From: Ahaetulla prasina
Taxonomy: Eukaryota; Chordata; Lepidosauria; Squamata; Colubridae
NCBI RefSeq assembly: GCF_028640845.1
Contig: NC_080541.1
Location: 37,424,435 to 37,488,434, forward strand
Direction: 5' to 3'
Length of the DNA stretch: 64,000 bases
Below, one piece after another: positions 37,101 to 47,000 of this stretch. Position numbers and translations under genes: made by a program. Below the pieces are notes generated by a model. That model saw only the letters and a list, made by a program, of their open reading frames with translations, had not been told where the DNA came from and did no database searches. Position 1 is the stretch's first letter. Each line of letters begins with the position of its first letter.

Positions 37101-40100
37101 TAGTTTATTGTATATTTTTACTTCTCAGGCTAATTTTAAAATAAGTTTTTTAATTACATTTTAAATTGTACATTGTATTATCTGTTTTATTTTTGCCTGT
37201 ACACCACCCTGAGTCCTTCGGGAGAAGGGCGGTATAAAAATCAAATAAATAAAATAAAATAAATAGACCAGAGCTATGCTGGCTGGAGAATTCTGGGAGT
37301 TGAAGTCCACTGCTTGAAGTTGCCAAGTTTGAAGACTTCTGCTCTAGACTAACAAAACCTGGGATGTGGAGACAACAAGTGTGAAATTAATATACAGGCA
37401 ATGCAACAGGAACAGAAATCTTCTTGTAAACCAGGATATGCTATTCCAGTTCCTTTGTCCAGGATGTCCAGATCTTTAGTCTCTAGAATCAGTGTTAAAG
37501 GTACAAAAGGACCCAGGGGAAGGCTTTTCCTACTCTAACAAATTATACTGCATATCAAAGGATATCGTTTATTGATGGAATCTTCCTTAACATTTTTGAT
37601 ACTTTGTTGTAACCACAGTTTCTGCTGATCCAGTTCCTTTTCTTTTATTTCTAGCTCTTCAATTTCTGCTTCAAGATATCTCAGTCTCTCGATGACCTCC
37701 TTTGTATTACAACCAGCCCCTACACCTCTTAAAAGAAAAAAGTTAATGTTACGAAGTGACAATAAGTAGACAAAAAGCAGCAGATTTTCAGTCTTTCAAA
37801 CTGTTCAGCTGGGTCTGAAAGTGAAAAAAGTTTTGCCAGTTTCCCTTTCCAGCCGAAGTGATAGAAAGAATGGTAAAATAGTGTTTTTCATCTGATTTTA
37901 GCATGAGAGACAAAGAGTTTAACACTGCTCTAAGGAACACTCCTTAATAAAATATTTGAAAGAAACTATTTTCACATATTATATTCTGAGCATGTGTCCT
38001 AAAACTGAAAAATTTCTATTACCCAATTCCTACTAAACGAGATGGGGGGGGGGAATCGGTATTGGCACAAAACATATGTCCTATTGTTGCTGATGTTTCC
38101 TACTATCTGAAATATGCCTGCCAAAAATACACAAATTGTTAATCGCTGATAGATATTGAGAACTGAATAGTAAGATCAGGAATGCCAATTTAATGTGCTT
38201 TATTGGCAAGCAATTTGCATTGTGGAAAGGTGAAATAGAACATCCTCTATTTTTATAGATTCTTTCTCTGTTCATTAATTTATTTTTATCTGGATATACT
38301 GTATTTTTCAGAGTATAAGACACACCTTTCCCCCACCAAAAGGGTGTGAAAATTTGAGTGCGTCTTATATACCGAATGTAGCCTTGCCCACCCACTGGCC
38401 CCCACCCATTGGTCTCTGCCTCCCAGCAATTTACCTCCTTGCAGCAAGCAGCAAGAAGAAACAGCCCATTTCAGCTTCAGCAAAGCCTAATTATAATTAG
38501 CACAAGTTGATTGTCCCTTGGATCTGCCTCTGCTGCAAGGAGATAAATTGCTGGGAGCAGATTTTTTCTTGTGCTAATCCAGCTATGTTGAAAACAAAAA
38601 TGAAAGTAAAGCAGGCTTTTTTGTTGTAAGGAGGCAAAATTGCTGGGAGGCAGAGGCAGATTTCTTTTTCTTGTTTTCCTCATCAAAAAAGGTAGGTGAG
38701 TCTTATAGTCCGGAGCGTCTTATACTCCGAAAAATAATCATAATTTACTTCTTGCCCATCTCATGGTTTGAGGTGACTTATGGTGGATGTCCAGTCTTGT
38801 AGGCTTTAAAATCACCAGAAGTCCATACTGATTCATAAGACTTTGGTTAATCTTCATTGTTGAGTCTTTTATCCTAATTGGTCAGGATATTTACATATTG
38901 TTATGGTTTTACAAGATAAAGTAAAAGTTTCTATTGTAAACTCTTTAAACTGCTTGAGTTTGTCTGTAAAGTATAGCTTGAAAGTCTCCCAATAAATAAA
39001 ATATATAAAATAAATTCAAGTCCCCTTAAAATTCATACATTAATTACATTCATGGAAGAAAGTTACCCTTCAAATTTTAGCGTGCATATAAAAGTATACA
39101 TAAACTGCTTCTCTTACTTCCACTGGATGCTATTTTTTGACTTTTTTTCAATTAGATCTATCCCTTCCAAAACATTGGTGATGTCATAGATCCGCCTTTT
39201 CTGCCGTACAGCCAATGTATCAGCAGCCTGGGAAGAAGGGAGAAAAAAGAACAATGCATGGAAATGAAGGGCAAAAAGAGAGGTTCATTAGGCAGCTGCA
39301 GTGCATTTGTACAAGCCTCCTAGGGAATATTAATCACAACCTTCCAAGGAGACAGATGCACAATTAGAGGCCTCAGACCACCCTCCCTGCTTGTGGAACA
39401 GTGGCAATCAAACAAAATGCCTATACAAGTGACCTCCTGAAAACATGCCTATGGAACTCCCCACGTGGAAAGGAATTCTTTTGGAGTTAGCCATGCGTGA
39501 GTCTAGTGGGTGAGAGGGAGCAGAAGAGTCAAAAAAGATGGTGGAACCCTCTTGAAGAGGACTCAGAAGAATAATGTATCATTTTCATCTAAGAAAAAGG
39601 TTGGAAAAGAACGGAAAATGGCAAGTCATTATTGCAAAGACAGGTAACTTCATTTCCAATATACTTTTTAGGGAAATGTAAATTTTACCATGGATTTCCA
39701 CTTGTTATTTTGCCAAATTTTAAAAGAATATGAATTTCATCAGCTCAATCCCACATGAGTATTATGTACCTTACGGGCAAAAAAAAATATGAAACCACAT
39801 AATTCAAATGCTATCGTTACAGGTATTCTTAGCCACATGGTACTTTACTTCTGCTAAAGTTCTGCTAAAAGCAAGGCAGAAAGAGAATGAAGTTCAGTCT
39901 GCAAATAGTAGTCAACAGTGATTAGCAGCCTAAGATTTAAGCCAATTTTTATATTGGCATAGATCCAATGTAAACCCTTGGAAGAGCAGGCTGCCTATCT
40001 TTTCTCAATAAAAGGAAAGTAGATTTTACTTTAATACTATTTTAATGACTTACTGGATGAAACGTATCTTTTTTGCTCCTTCAATTAATGGCGTAATATT

Positions 40101-42204
40101 TCATTTTTTTAACCAAAATAAATAGTAAAAGATTATTTTAGATTCCAGCAGGTTTAGTGTACCTAACATATATAAAATGAGAATCAGTGTGATGTAGATA
40201 TTGACACCAAACTAGAAACCAACTGCGTAACTTTAAGCCAGTCACTCTCTCTTAATCCCAGGAAGATGATAATGGCAATCACTTCTAAAAATCCTGCCTA
40301 GAAAATTGCAACATCTAGTCCCAGCCCTTGCCAGAAGTCAACACTTGACTATATCCATCCATCTATCTAAATCATTTATCTAAATCATTTGTCTGATTAG
40401 AAACTGATCTGAGGTTCAACTTGTTTTATATCATGTGTAACTGACAGTTAATTTGGTGTAGTGATTAAGGCATCAAGTTAGAAACCAGGAGACTATGCAT
40501 TCTAGTCCAAACTTGGGCACAAAGCCCAAGTGACATTGGACTGGTCATTTTTTTTTTCAGCCCTAGGAAGGAGGCAATGGCAAACTACTTCTGAAGTTTT
40601 GCCAATAAAATTACAGGAACTTGTCCAAGTAGTGTCTGAAAATTGGGCATGATTGAACGGAAGAAGGAAAAAAAGAAAGCAGTGTTAACACATAGAGAAC
40701 TTCACTAGCATTTAAAAATGATCTACCATTAAGCAAGTGTCTAGGCCTACCCTTGAATAACAATGGACATTTTGATGGCCAGACTCACACTTACAATTAA
40801 GGCTGGAGAAAAGGTCAGGGTTTTAATGAAATTGGGATGGGGTGGAGTGGAGTGATCTTTGGAGTGATCTTGATCTTTTGGAGTGATCTTTAACTATAAC
40901 ATACCTATTTAGAAAACTATTTTGCAGTACTCCAATTCAAAATGGTGAATGTCAGTTTTCAGCAATCCTGATTTAAAAAGCAGGTGATTCATTTCTGCCT
41001 TAGACAGGATGTAATCAAGACTAAGCTAGTTGGTCAATGCTAGTTGGTGCCTGGCTTGTACCCTGAAAATAATTTCACTCTTTAACACTAGATAAATCTA
41101 CTTTACCAAGCAGAAATGGATTACTTTAATTTGAAAATAAATTCTGCTGCATTCACCCAAACTTATTTCTTGATAAAGCCACAAATGTTTAGGCCGTAAT
41201 CCTACCTGCAGATTTTCTCAGGAACAAAGGAACATCCATTGTTCCACTGCTTACCCAGGGAGAATTAATAGCATAACAACCTTTACATCTCATACCATAT
41301 TTATCTTGAATATGGACACAAGCTTTCAGAGAAGTGTAGCATTAGCATCTTAATTCACCACATATAGAATGGAGAAGAGTGATTTATAGATGGGAGAAAG
41401 GCCTAAATGTAAATCTCTGCTCAGCCTATAGAAAAGTATTCTATGCTTTATGGCCAGAAACTTTATCGAAGGCTAACCCAACCTCTCAGGTTTGTTTGCA
41501 TAAGTGAAAAGGGATTAAAGGAAGGAAGGGACTTTGAAAAAAAAAAAATTGAGCTCTTGAGAAGAAAAGGGTGGCTTTGCCTCAAAAATGGTAATGTGAG
41601 TTTAATACACGTGTAAATCAGGAAGCCTCCTCCCCAACCCACTGTACAAGGCTGTTTCTAAAAATAAAATAGACACGATGGAGAAAAGTGGCCACCAACT
41701 CTAACCTGAACACGTTCTTTCTGGTGCATTTGGTGATACGGGTGTGATAACTATGCAGGACCTATGCTTGCTTGGTTGTTTTTTTTTTAAACCTTTGTTG
41801 TTAAGAGTGATGGGGGAACGGGCAGTTTTGTAAACACACTTTGTTACCCTTCCCCGAACTATTTCCAGTTCTTTTTCCTTGCAGAACCCAGGTAAGGAAG
41901 CAGCTGCTGCTCCACCACCAGGGCAGGAAAGACCAGGGAGGGGAGGTTTTCCCACTTGATCTCTGAGACACCCCCCGCCTTATTTCCCTTTCCAGCCTCC
42001 CCCACCCCAGCTCACCGCCTTCAGGTCGAGCACGCCGTCCTTGGCTTCCTGCAGCAGCGATACAAACTTGGTGGTGAGGAGCCCCAGACTCTTCTCGTGC
42101 CGGCTGCTGTTGTTGTTGCTGTTGCTGCTGCCGCCGGAGCCCCCGCTGCCGTCCAGGCTCCCGCCGCTGCTAGAAACCGCCTCGGCCAGCGCCGCCGCGG
42201 CCAT
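27197..42204 (-). CDS. E2F5: Transcription factor E2F5, complete, nine coding exons
   Basis: E2F-family transcription factor that heterodimerises with DP proteins, binds E2F sites in cell-cycle promoters and recruits p130/p107 to repress them. Exons (minus): 42204-42016, 39227-39118, 37727-37566, 36436-36393, 35871-35807, 34726-34480, 32546-32355, 30768-30724, 27306-27197; 1164 bp, 387 residues plus TAG, against 346 in human. Order: Ser/Gly/Asn-rich N-terminus (1-34); winged-helix DNA-binding domain (about 35-100: [14 protein letters not shown], then [12 protein letters not shown]); dimerisation zipper and marked box (101 to about 210: [34 protein letters not shown]); Ser/Pro-rich linker; C-terminal transactivation/pocket-binding segment ([19 protein letters not shown]). 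The start has A at -3 and G at +4. The frame stays open far upstream in the CpG island, but family length favours 42204. Odd: one AT-AC intron and an extra 64-codon exon. Confidence 0.97.
28535..28600 (-). mobile_element. SINE 3' fragment (minus)
   Basis: TTTAAATTTGCATTTATACC followed by CCGAAGACTCAGGGCGGC, the reverse complement of the tail of the SINE at 33211-33502. Lies just beyond the E2F5 final exon, in intron 8. Confidence 0.7.
29187..29330 (-). mobile_element. Squamate SINE 3' half (minus)
   Basis: AGCAATAGCACTTAGACTTT, TAAGTGGTTTACAGAGTCAG and CAACAATCTGGGTCCCC match the reverse-oriented SINE at 51921-52143 and the fragment at 54551-54690. In E2F5 intron 8. Confidence 0.7.
29478..29790. 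repeat. DNA-element-like fragment
   Basis: Starts GGTAGTCCTCAACTCACAAC, like the ends of the 13361-13780 family, then GTTAAGCAAGGCACCCATG and a GC-rich interior not shared with the other copies. Possibly a related subfamily. Overlapping open frames on both strands lack protein resemblance. Confidence 0.45.
30922..30940 (+). repeat. (AC)n microsatellite, short
   Basis: About nine AC units in E2F5 intron 7. Confidence 0.85.
32103..32338 (+). mobile_element. tRNA-derived SINE
   Basis: TTAGTGATTAAGGCACCAGA (A-box region), AGCTGAGTGATCTTGGGTTA, AATAGGAGGAGGAAGGAAT and an A-rich AAATAAATAAATG tail. It abuts E2F5 exon 7, its tail ending about 17 bp beyond the exon 7 donor. Confidence 0.75.
32355..32546 (-). 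other. E2F5: E2F5 exon 7, 64-codon extra exon
   Basis: 192 bp, phase 1 on both sides, acceptor TTCTAG, donor G|GTAAAG. Encodes [39 protein letters not shown] and [16 protein letters not shown] through DEPG. Skipping it keeps frame (exon 6 and exon 8 both join at phase 1). The human E2F5 protein as I know it has no counterpart, so it is either lost in mammals or gained or alternatively used in sauropsids. Confidence 0.8.
33211..33502 (+). mobile_element. Full-length squamate tRNA-derived SINE (Sauria-like)
   Basis: Begins GGGCCTCTGGTGGCTCAACA with an A box and has a B box in GCAGGTTCAAGTCCC. The body includes GGTTGACTCAGCCTTCCATC and ends GCCGCCCTGAGTC, ATATAAATGCAAATAAAATA, with an (AAATA)n tail. 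The most complete SINE here. The family name is from memory and not verified. Confidence 0.75.
34107..34240. repeat. (AAT)n array joined to a LINE/SINE 3' fragment
   Basis: About 27 AAT units (34107-34189), then TTGTATACCGCCCTTCTCCC and GAAGGACTCAGGC, the inverse of the terminal segment of the L2-like copy at 37206-37240. The array probably grew from that element's tail. In E2F5 intron 6. Confidence 0.85.
36756..36920. mobile_element. hAT-type MITE, 165 bp, perfect 8-bp TSD
   Basis: Ends CAGTGGTTCTCAACC and GGTTGAGAACCACTG. Perfect target duplication CTCTAGAC at 36748-36755 and 36921-36928. It abuts the L2-like fragment that follows. In E2F5 intron 3, the U12-type intron. Confidence 0.93.
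36929..37265 (+). mobile_element. L2-like LINE 3' end with readable RT C-terminus
   Basis: 36927-37049 reads without stops as [20 protein letters not shown] then [20 protein letters not shown] and TAA, the conserved end of L2/CR1-clade reverse transcriptases. The 3' UTR ends CCCTGAGTCCTTCGGGAG and an AAATAAAATA tail. It lies in the U12-type intron of E2F5. Confidence 0.8.
37266..37350. repeat. Half of a foldback element
   Basis: GCTATGCTGGCTGGAGAATT, GGGAGTTGAAGTCCACTGC and TTGCCAAGTTTGAAGACTTC correspond to one arm of the palindromic element at 20649-20781. Confidence 0.65.
38304..38734. mobile_element. TA-flanked inverted-repeat element, 431 bp
   Basis: Ends TTTTTCAGAGTATAAGAC and GTCTTATACTCCGAAAAA are inverted repeats flanked by TA (38302-38303 and 38735-38736), as in Tc1/mariner-type non-autonomous elements. 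The interior has internal repeats of GCTGGGAG. A related copy is at 55295-55716. In E2F5 intron 2. Confidence 0.8.
39118..42204 (-). other. E2F5: E2F5 exons 1-2: DNA-binding domain
   Basis: Exon 1 (42204-42016, 63 codons) ends DGVLDLKA before donor GTGAGC. Exon 2 (39227-39118, 110 bp) gives [20 protein letters not shown], then [17 protein letters not shown]. Together they form the winged helix including the DNA-contacting RRIYD motif. Compared with mammals, the Pro/Gln-rich N-terminus is replaced by a shorter Ser/Gly/Asn-rich one. Confidence 0.95.
40190..40660 (+). mobile_element. Two degraded tRNA-derived SINE copies
   Basis: 40190-40300 (AAACTAGAAACCAACTGCG, AAGCCAGTCACTCTCTC) and 40449-40660 (TTTGGTGTAGTGATTAAGGC, AGAAACCAGGAGACTATGC) match the SINE at 32103-32338. 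In E2F5 intron 1. Confidence 0.65.
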
Positions 42205-42560
42205 GCTGCATAGCTCCAGCCTCCTCGGCCAGTGGAGTTTCCCCGGCAGCGGCGGCCCCACGTGGCCCTCGCGGACGGCCTCTTCTCCTCCCCGGCCGCC
42301 AGCAAGCACAGCTGGCCCTGAATGGAGCAGCTCCGGGCCTAGCAGGCTTGCTTGCTGGGTGGGGGAGGAGGAAGTGACGCTGCCTTTCAGTTGCTGGGAG
42401 ACAAAGTTTTGTGTAGGGAAAGGGGGGGAGAAAAAGGTTTGTTTCTTTGAGGAGGAAACGTTTGCAATCCGCCTTTTCATCTTAGCAAGCTCCCCAAAGT
42501 CCGACGGATCTCTCTCCCCCTCCCCTCCACTTAAAGTTAAAATGAAACTTTCTCCAATTG
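41950..42560 (-). promoter_or_regulatory. E2F5: E2F5 CpG-rich promoter and first exon
   Basis: Dense CpG block covering exon 1 and the 350 bp upstream. A composite ETS/CRE-like GGAAGTGACG is on the plus strand at 42370-42379, about 170 bp upstream of the start codon. I see no TATA box or obvious TTTSGCGC E2F site. Confidence 0.65.
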
Positions 42561-44072
42561 GCAAGGCTGCAACTTTCTGCAACCACAGCTCCCATCAGTC
42601 TAGCCGAACGGCCAAGGACCTATTCCTATTGTATGGTTCTGGGTCTGCCTTGAAGGGCGTTCGTCTTAAGATCCAGAAATTATTTCTATAAAATGACTAA
42701 AAAATAATAGAATAAAATATATAAAATGACTTCTGCTTTCAGGTTTGCACAAACCTTCAACATTCCCACCCTTGCAAAGGATTCTGTCCAGAGGGTTCTG
42801 GTTCTTTGGGTGTCTGTTTTCATATATAAATGTATAGGAAGTTTTAAATTAATTGTTAGTAATATGATTCCATTCAGCCCTGGTTCAATTATCTAGAAAA
42901 TGGGCTACTTTCCCTTCAAGCGATGAGTCAAGCAGATATTAAGAGTCATCTGTCAGCGATGCTTTTATGTGGATTTCTATAATGAGCGAACAATTGAATT
43001 TGATTACCTAATTGGGGCCTTCAAAGTCTTCTTTAAATGCTCATATTAAAAAAAAATGCTTTTTAAAGGGTGCAAATAAAGGTGGTTTATTAAGTACTGT
43101 GTAAATTTGGCAAAGACCTGACAATGGCTTCAAATACCAAAAAATAATGGCAAAGGTACCTGAACTGAATAATCCTTTCAAGTAGGGAAAGGATAGGCAA
43201 TAAAACTATAAAAGTTGTAAAAAAAGAAATCAAAATTCATAGTTTACCTTACAGATATTTCAAAATCTCAGATTTATACGTACAATTTCTATTCAAAAAT
43301 ATAGTAAAAAAGAACTATTTCATCCTCTTAGAATTATAAAATAGCAACAATGATAGATAAAAGTAGATTTTTTTCCACTTTATTTTAGTTATTTATATAT
43401 CAAATTTAGAGACCACCCATCTCACTTGCATAGCTACTCTGGGCATTTTAGTTTCAGGGGTTGCCAACCTTTGCTCTTTGAGCTTGTTGACAATAGTTCC
43501 AATGATTTTCATAAAACCAATTTTAGAATAATCAATCAAATATTGGATTGTAATACTAGATCCCTTTGATGCAATATTGCCATTTTTAAGGCTAAATAGC
43601 CTTTAAGGAATAAAATTCAGTCCTTTTAATCACCTCCAATCTCCTAATTCTAAAATATTATACTGTTTAGTTTTAATGGAATGAAACTTCTTCCATGTTT
43701 AATGGAGTGAATTTTTAATGGAAATTTTAGGAGGTCACTGTTAGTTTAACAAAAGGAATTTTTTATTCTGAAAATATTAACATAAAGTACAAATAGAACT
43801 TATGGCAACAGGCAGCATTTCCTATTATCAAACCAGTGGTGGATTGCTACCAATTTGCCCCGGTTTGGGCAAACCGGTAGTGGTGGCGGCGGGAGACTCT
43901 GCCCACCCGCCTAGACGTCATCAAATATGGTCTGCACATGTGCAGATGTGGCACACATGCGAGCAAAGTGAGTGCGTGCAAGCGAACTGGTAGCAAAGGT
44001 AAGTGAAACCCACCCCTGCATCAAACAATCTTTAATGATAGTTACAAATGCCAAGTGTGCTATAGATGTATG
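42205..44072. other. LRRCC1-E2F5 intergenic region
   Basis: Holds the E2F5 promoter at its left end, the hAT MITE 43834-44018, and a likely LRRCC1 polyadenylation signal (AATAAA on the minus strand, 43767-43762). 42700-43740 shows nothing recognisable. Confidence 0.65.
43834..44018. mobile_element. hAT-type MITE, 185 bp, in LRRCC1 3' UTR
   Basis: Ends CAGTGGTGGATTGCTACC and GTGAAACCCACCCCTG. Flanks TATCAAAC (43826-43833) and CATCAAAC (44019-44026) differ at one base. Related to 13793-13925. It lies 54 bp after the LRRCC1 stop codon and before the only nearby polyadenylation signal. Confidence 0.85.
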
Positions 44073-47000
44073 TCAGAGTCCTTGTTGAATATCACTCAAA
44101 GCAACTGTTAGCCATTTTATTTTTTCTTCCATAGTCTTTTTATTTTTTGCAGTTTCTTGTAGTAACTGACGCATTTCTTCTTCAACCTGGTACGCCTGAA
44201 ATAAATAATGTTGATAAAGTTATTATCTATCAATAAACCTGGGTCTGAAACCAGTTGAAGTTATACCATAGAGGCAGAAAAGTATAGAATTGCCAACAGT
44301 GTGTTTTCTAGAGACCACATACAAGTAATCCTCATTTGCCAACTGACTGGCCCTTGCAGTGATCATTCGTAGCAACAACAGTGATGAAAAAGTAACTTTG
44401 CAAACAGTCTTCCCATTCCCAGTCTTTTTAGGCCTGTAAAGCAGCCATTCCCTAACCTTTCTGGCTTGGGGGGGGGGGGGGAATGGCTCAGTGCGAATGG
44501 CAGGTGTGTTCACTTGCAGCTCCATTTGTACAAGCGGGGTTGCACATGCACTTTTTTGCTTTTCCTAGTCAACATCTAACCATTTGATCACTTTTGCCAG
44601 CAAACTCATTTAATTAACATATAACTGATTTCTACTGCTTAGCACAGTCACCTTTTCATTGGCTGCCGCAACTTGTTTCTGCTTTTCATTTGCTAGCTGT
44701 AGCAGTTCTACTTGATGTGCTGCAATAGTTGATTCATGTTGTCTTCGGAAAGCATCATCCATAGAATGCAGTTTTTCCATCATAGTCCTAAACAAGATAC
44801 ATTCTTAAATTTCCTCTATCCCATCATAATTTTCTACTGTTGGTATTGTTTGTATCTATTAAGTGAAATCCAATGATGCCTATGTATCAGAAAGCAAAAA
44901 ATTACATTGTCCTCCACCCTAGTGCAACCCAGGTGTCTTCACATAAAGGCTTTTTGAAATATTTGGGAAGGTACAGAAAAGAAAATACACATGCTGTAAC
45001 ATATAAACTTCTTTCCTACAATAAAAGATAATTCTAAGTATATATATATATATCTGTCTTTAAATCTAGAGAACATATACTACAGTATTAACATTTTCTC
45101 AAGACTGTTTAAAAATGCCATTTTTAAATCCATATTATTTAAAATCACATTAAAAGAGAAAAATGAAAGCTGATAAAAAAGAATAACACATATTTGTTCT
45201 TTTAAAGAAAAAGGGGTGAGAAATACAGAAACTGCTTTGTCAAGCTGTTTCTTCAAAGATAATAGCAGGAACAGAAGTATACTAATAGGTGACTTATTTC
45301 TATAAAGGTGCAACTCTAGCTAAGTAACCGTTCCTAGAGAATATACAAAAGCTGTGCTCAAAAACTGCTTCCTAATTTAATCTGATCCTTTGAAAATCTA
45401 CTTCAAAAAATATAAAAACAGACAGCAAACCAAAGTTTGGTTGCAGTCTTCATTAATTACACTACAAACAATTCCTTTCTCTAAAATTGCATATGAGATC
45501 TAATGAGTTCTGAATGTTAAGTGTATGGCATAAAAGACACTTTAACACAAGCAGAAAAGCATACACAATCAGTTCATTCACATATAAAACAAAGGCTCTA
45601 GTTTATTAAACCATCATGTGAAGAAATTGCATACAACATATAAGAGAGACATTTCTGACTTTCTTATTGAAACAGAGACAAGCCGCAAAATACCCCTTCT
45701 ATAAACTAGAAATAATGTTTTGGCCAAAGTAACTAAGCCAACAGGCTAGCTTCTTAAGTTGAATAAAATAAACTATACAGTTTGTGACTAAACTTGATTT
45801 TTTTTTGGCTAATTAGTATACAGATAAAATGACCTATGAGCATGCTTCTTCATTCATCTGTGGTTTAATAAGCTAAAATGTTACCTTAACATTGTGTGTT
45901 GACCTTATCGAAATACTTACTTCTGAGCTTGAAGACTTTTATCTCTTTCCTCTCTCAGCTGCTGCTCCCTGATATCAAAGTTTTCTTTCATTTGTTTAAC
46001 TTGTGCTTCCAACTTGCTCAGTAATCCTCCTTTATCTTGCCATTTTTTATTCATCACACTGAAATATAATAAATATGTTCTAAGTGGCTTTGGAGATTGC
46101 CTTTAGTCCATGAAAAATCCTACTTTATTTATTAATTTTAAAACAGGCTTTCCACCAGCCAATCTCAAGGATTATAAATGGGAACAGGGACTTATAGTTT
46201 AACCTTATTTCCTCTTCCCATCATGAATGAATATGATCCATAATATTTCAATGTGTGTAGAAGATGATATTGGTTTTAAGCACCTATAAGATTCTTTGAT
46301 GTCATTGAGCTCAACATCCTTTTCTTGCAATTGATGCTTCAGTTCTTCTTTTCTCTCATTTTGCCTTTCTAATTTTTCCAGTAAATTATCTAACTGTGTA
46401 TCTTTTTCCTGTAGTTGTACTTGAAGTCTCTTCTGTATTTCAATATTGTCTTCATGAAGCTTTCTTATTTGCTCATCTCGGTTCTGTGAGGCCTTCAAAG
46501 TAAAATGCTTTAATCATACATTTAGAGTGAAATGAATTTAAAATTTCTTACTCATCACATAACTTACATAATTCTCTCCATTTTGAAAAGGAATAACAAA
46601 CAGGAAAAATTACCAACACCACCTCACAAAATTCATGAGATTCAATCCAACCTAAATCCTTAAACTACTTTTTCTATTTAATACTTATCCTTGCACTCAG
46701 CAAAACTATTTTTAATCATGATTTGATTGACTCCAAACATTACTTATAAAGACTTTTCTATTTATTATTTTCTACAGCATTTATTTATTTTATATTGCTG
46801 TCTTTTTTCATCTAATGGCTGGGCAGCTTTCATAATTAAAGTAAAAATAAAAATAAAATAAAAGACACTAAAGCTAATTACCACTGTGAATTAAAACAAT
46901 ATAAGGTTGATATTGGTACCAAACTGTAAAAAAGTGTTGGTATCTACACCAATTTCCTTCTGTAACAATGGACAATACACAGCAGAAAGATAGCAAATAA

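Larger units (their letters stand above)
36437..37565 (-). other. E2F5: U12-type AT-AC intron of E2F5 (intron 3)
   Basis: The exon 3/4 junction ([10 protein letters not shown]) requires an intron that starts ATATCCTTT at 37565-37557 and ends CCAC at 36437. A perfect U12 branch-point match TTCCTTGAC lies at 36454-36446, with the branch adenosine about 10 nt from the 3' end. No GT-AG alternative keeps frame. Minor-spliceosome introns are known in E2F-family genes. Confidence 0.95.

Noticed and set aside
42041..42691. 216-codon plus-strand open frame
   Set aside because: Antisense to E2F5 exon 1 and its CpG island; composition artefact.
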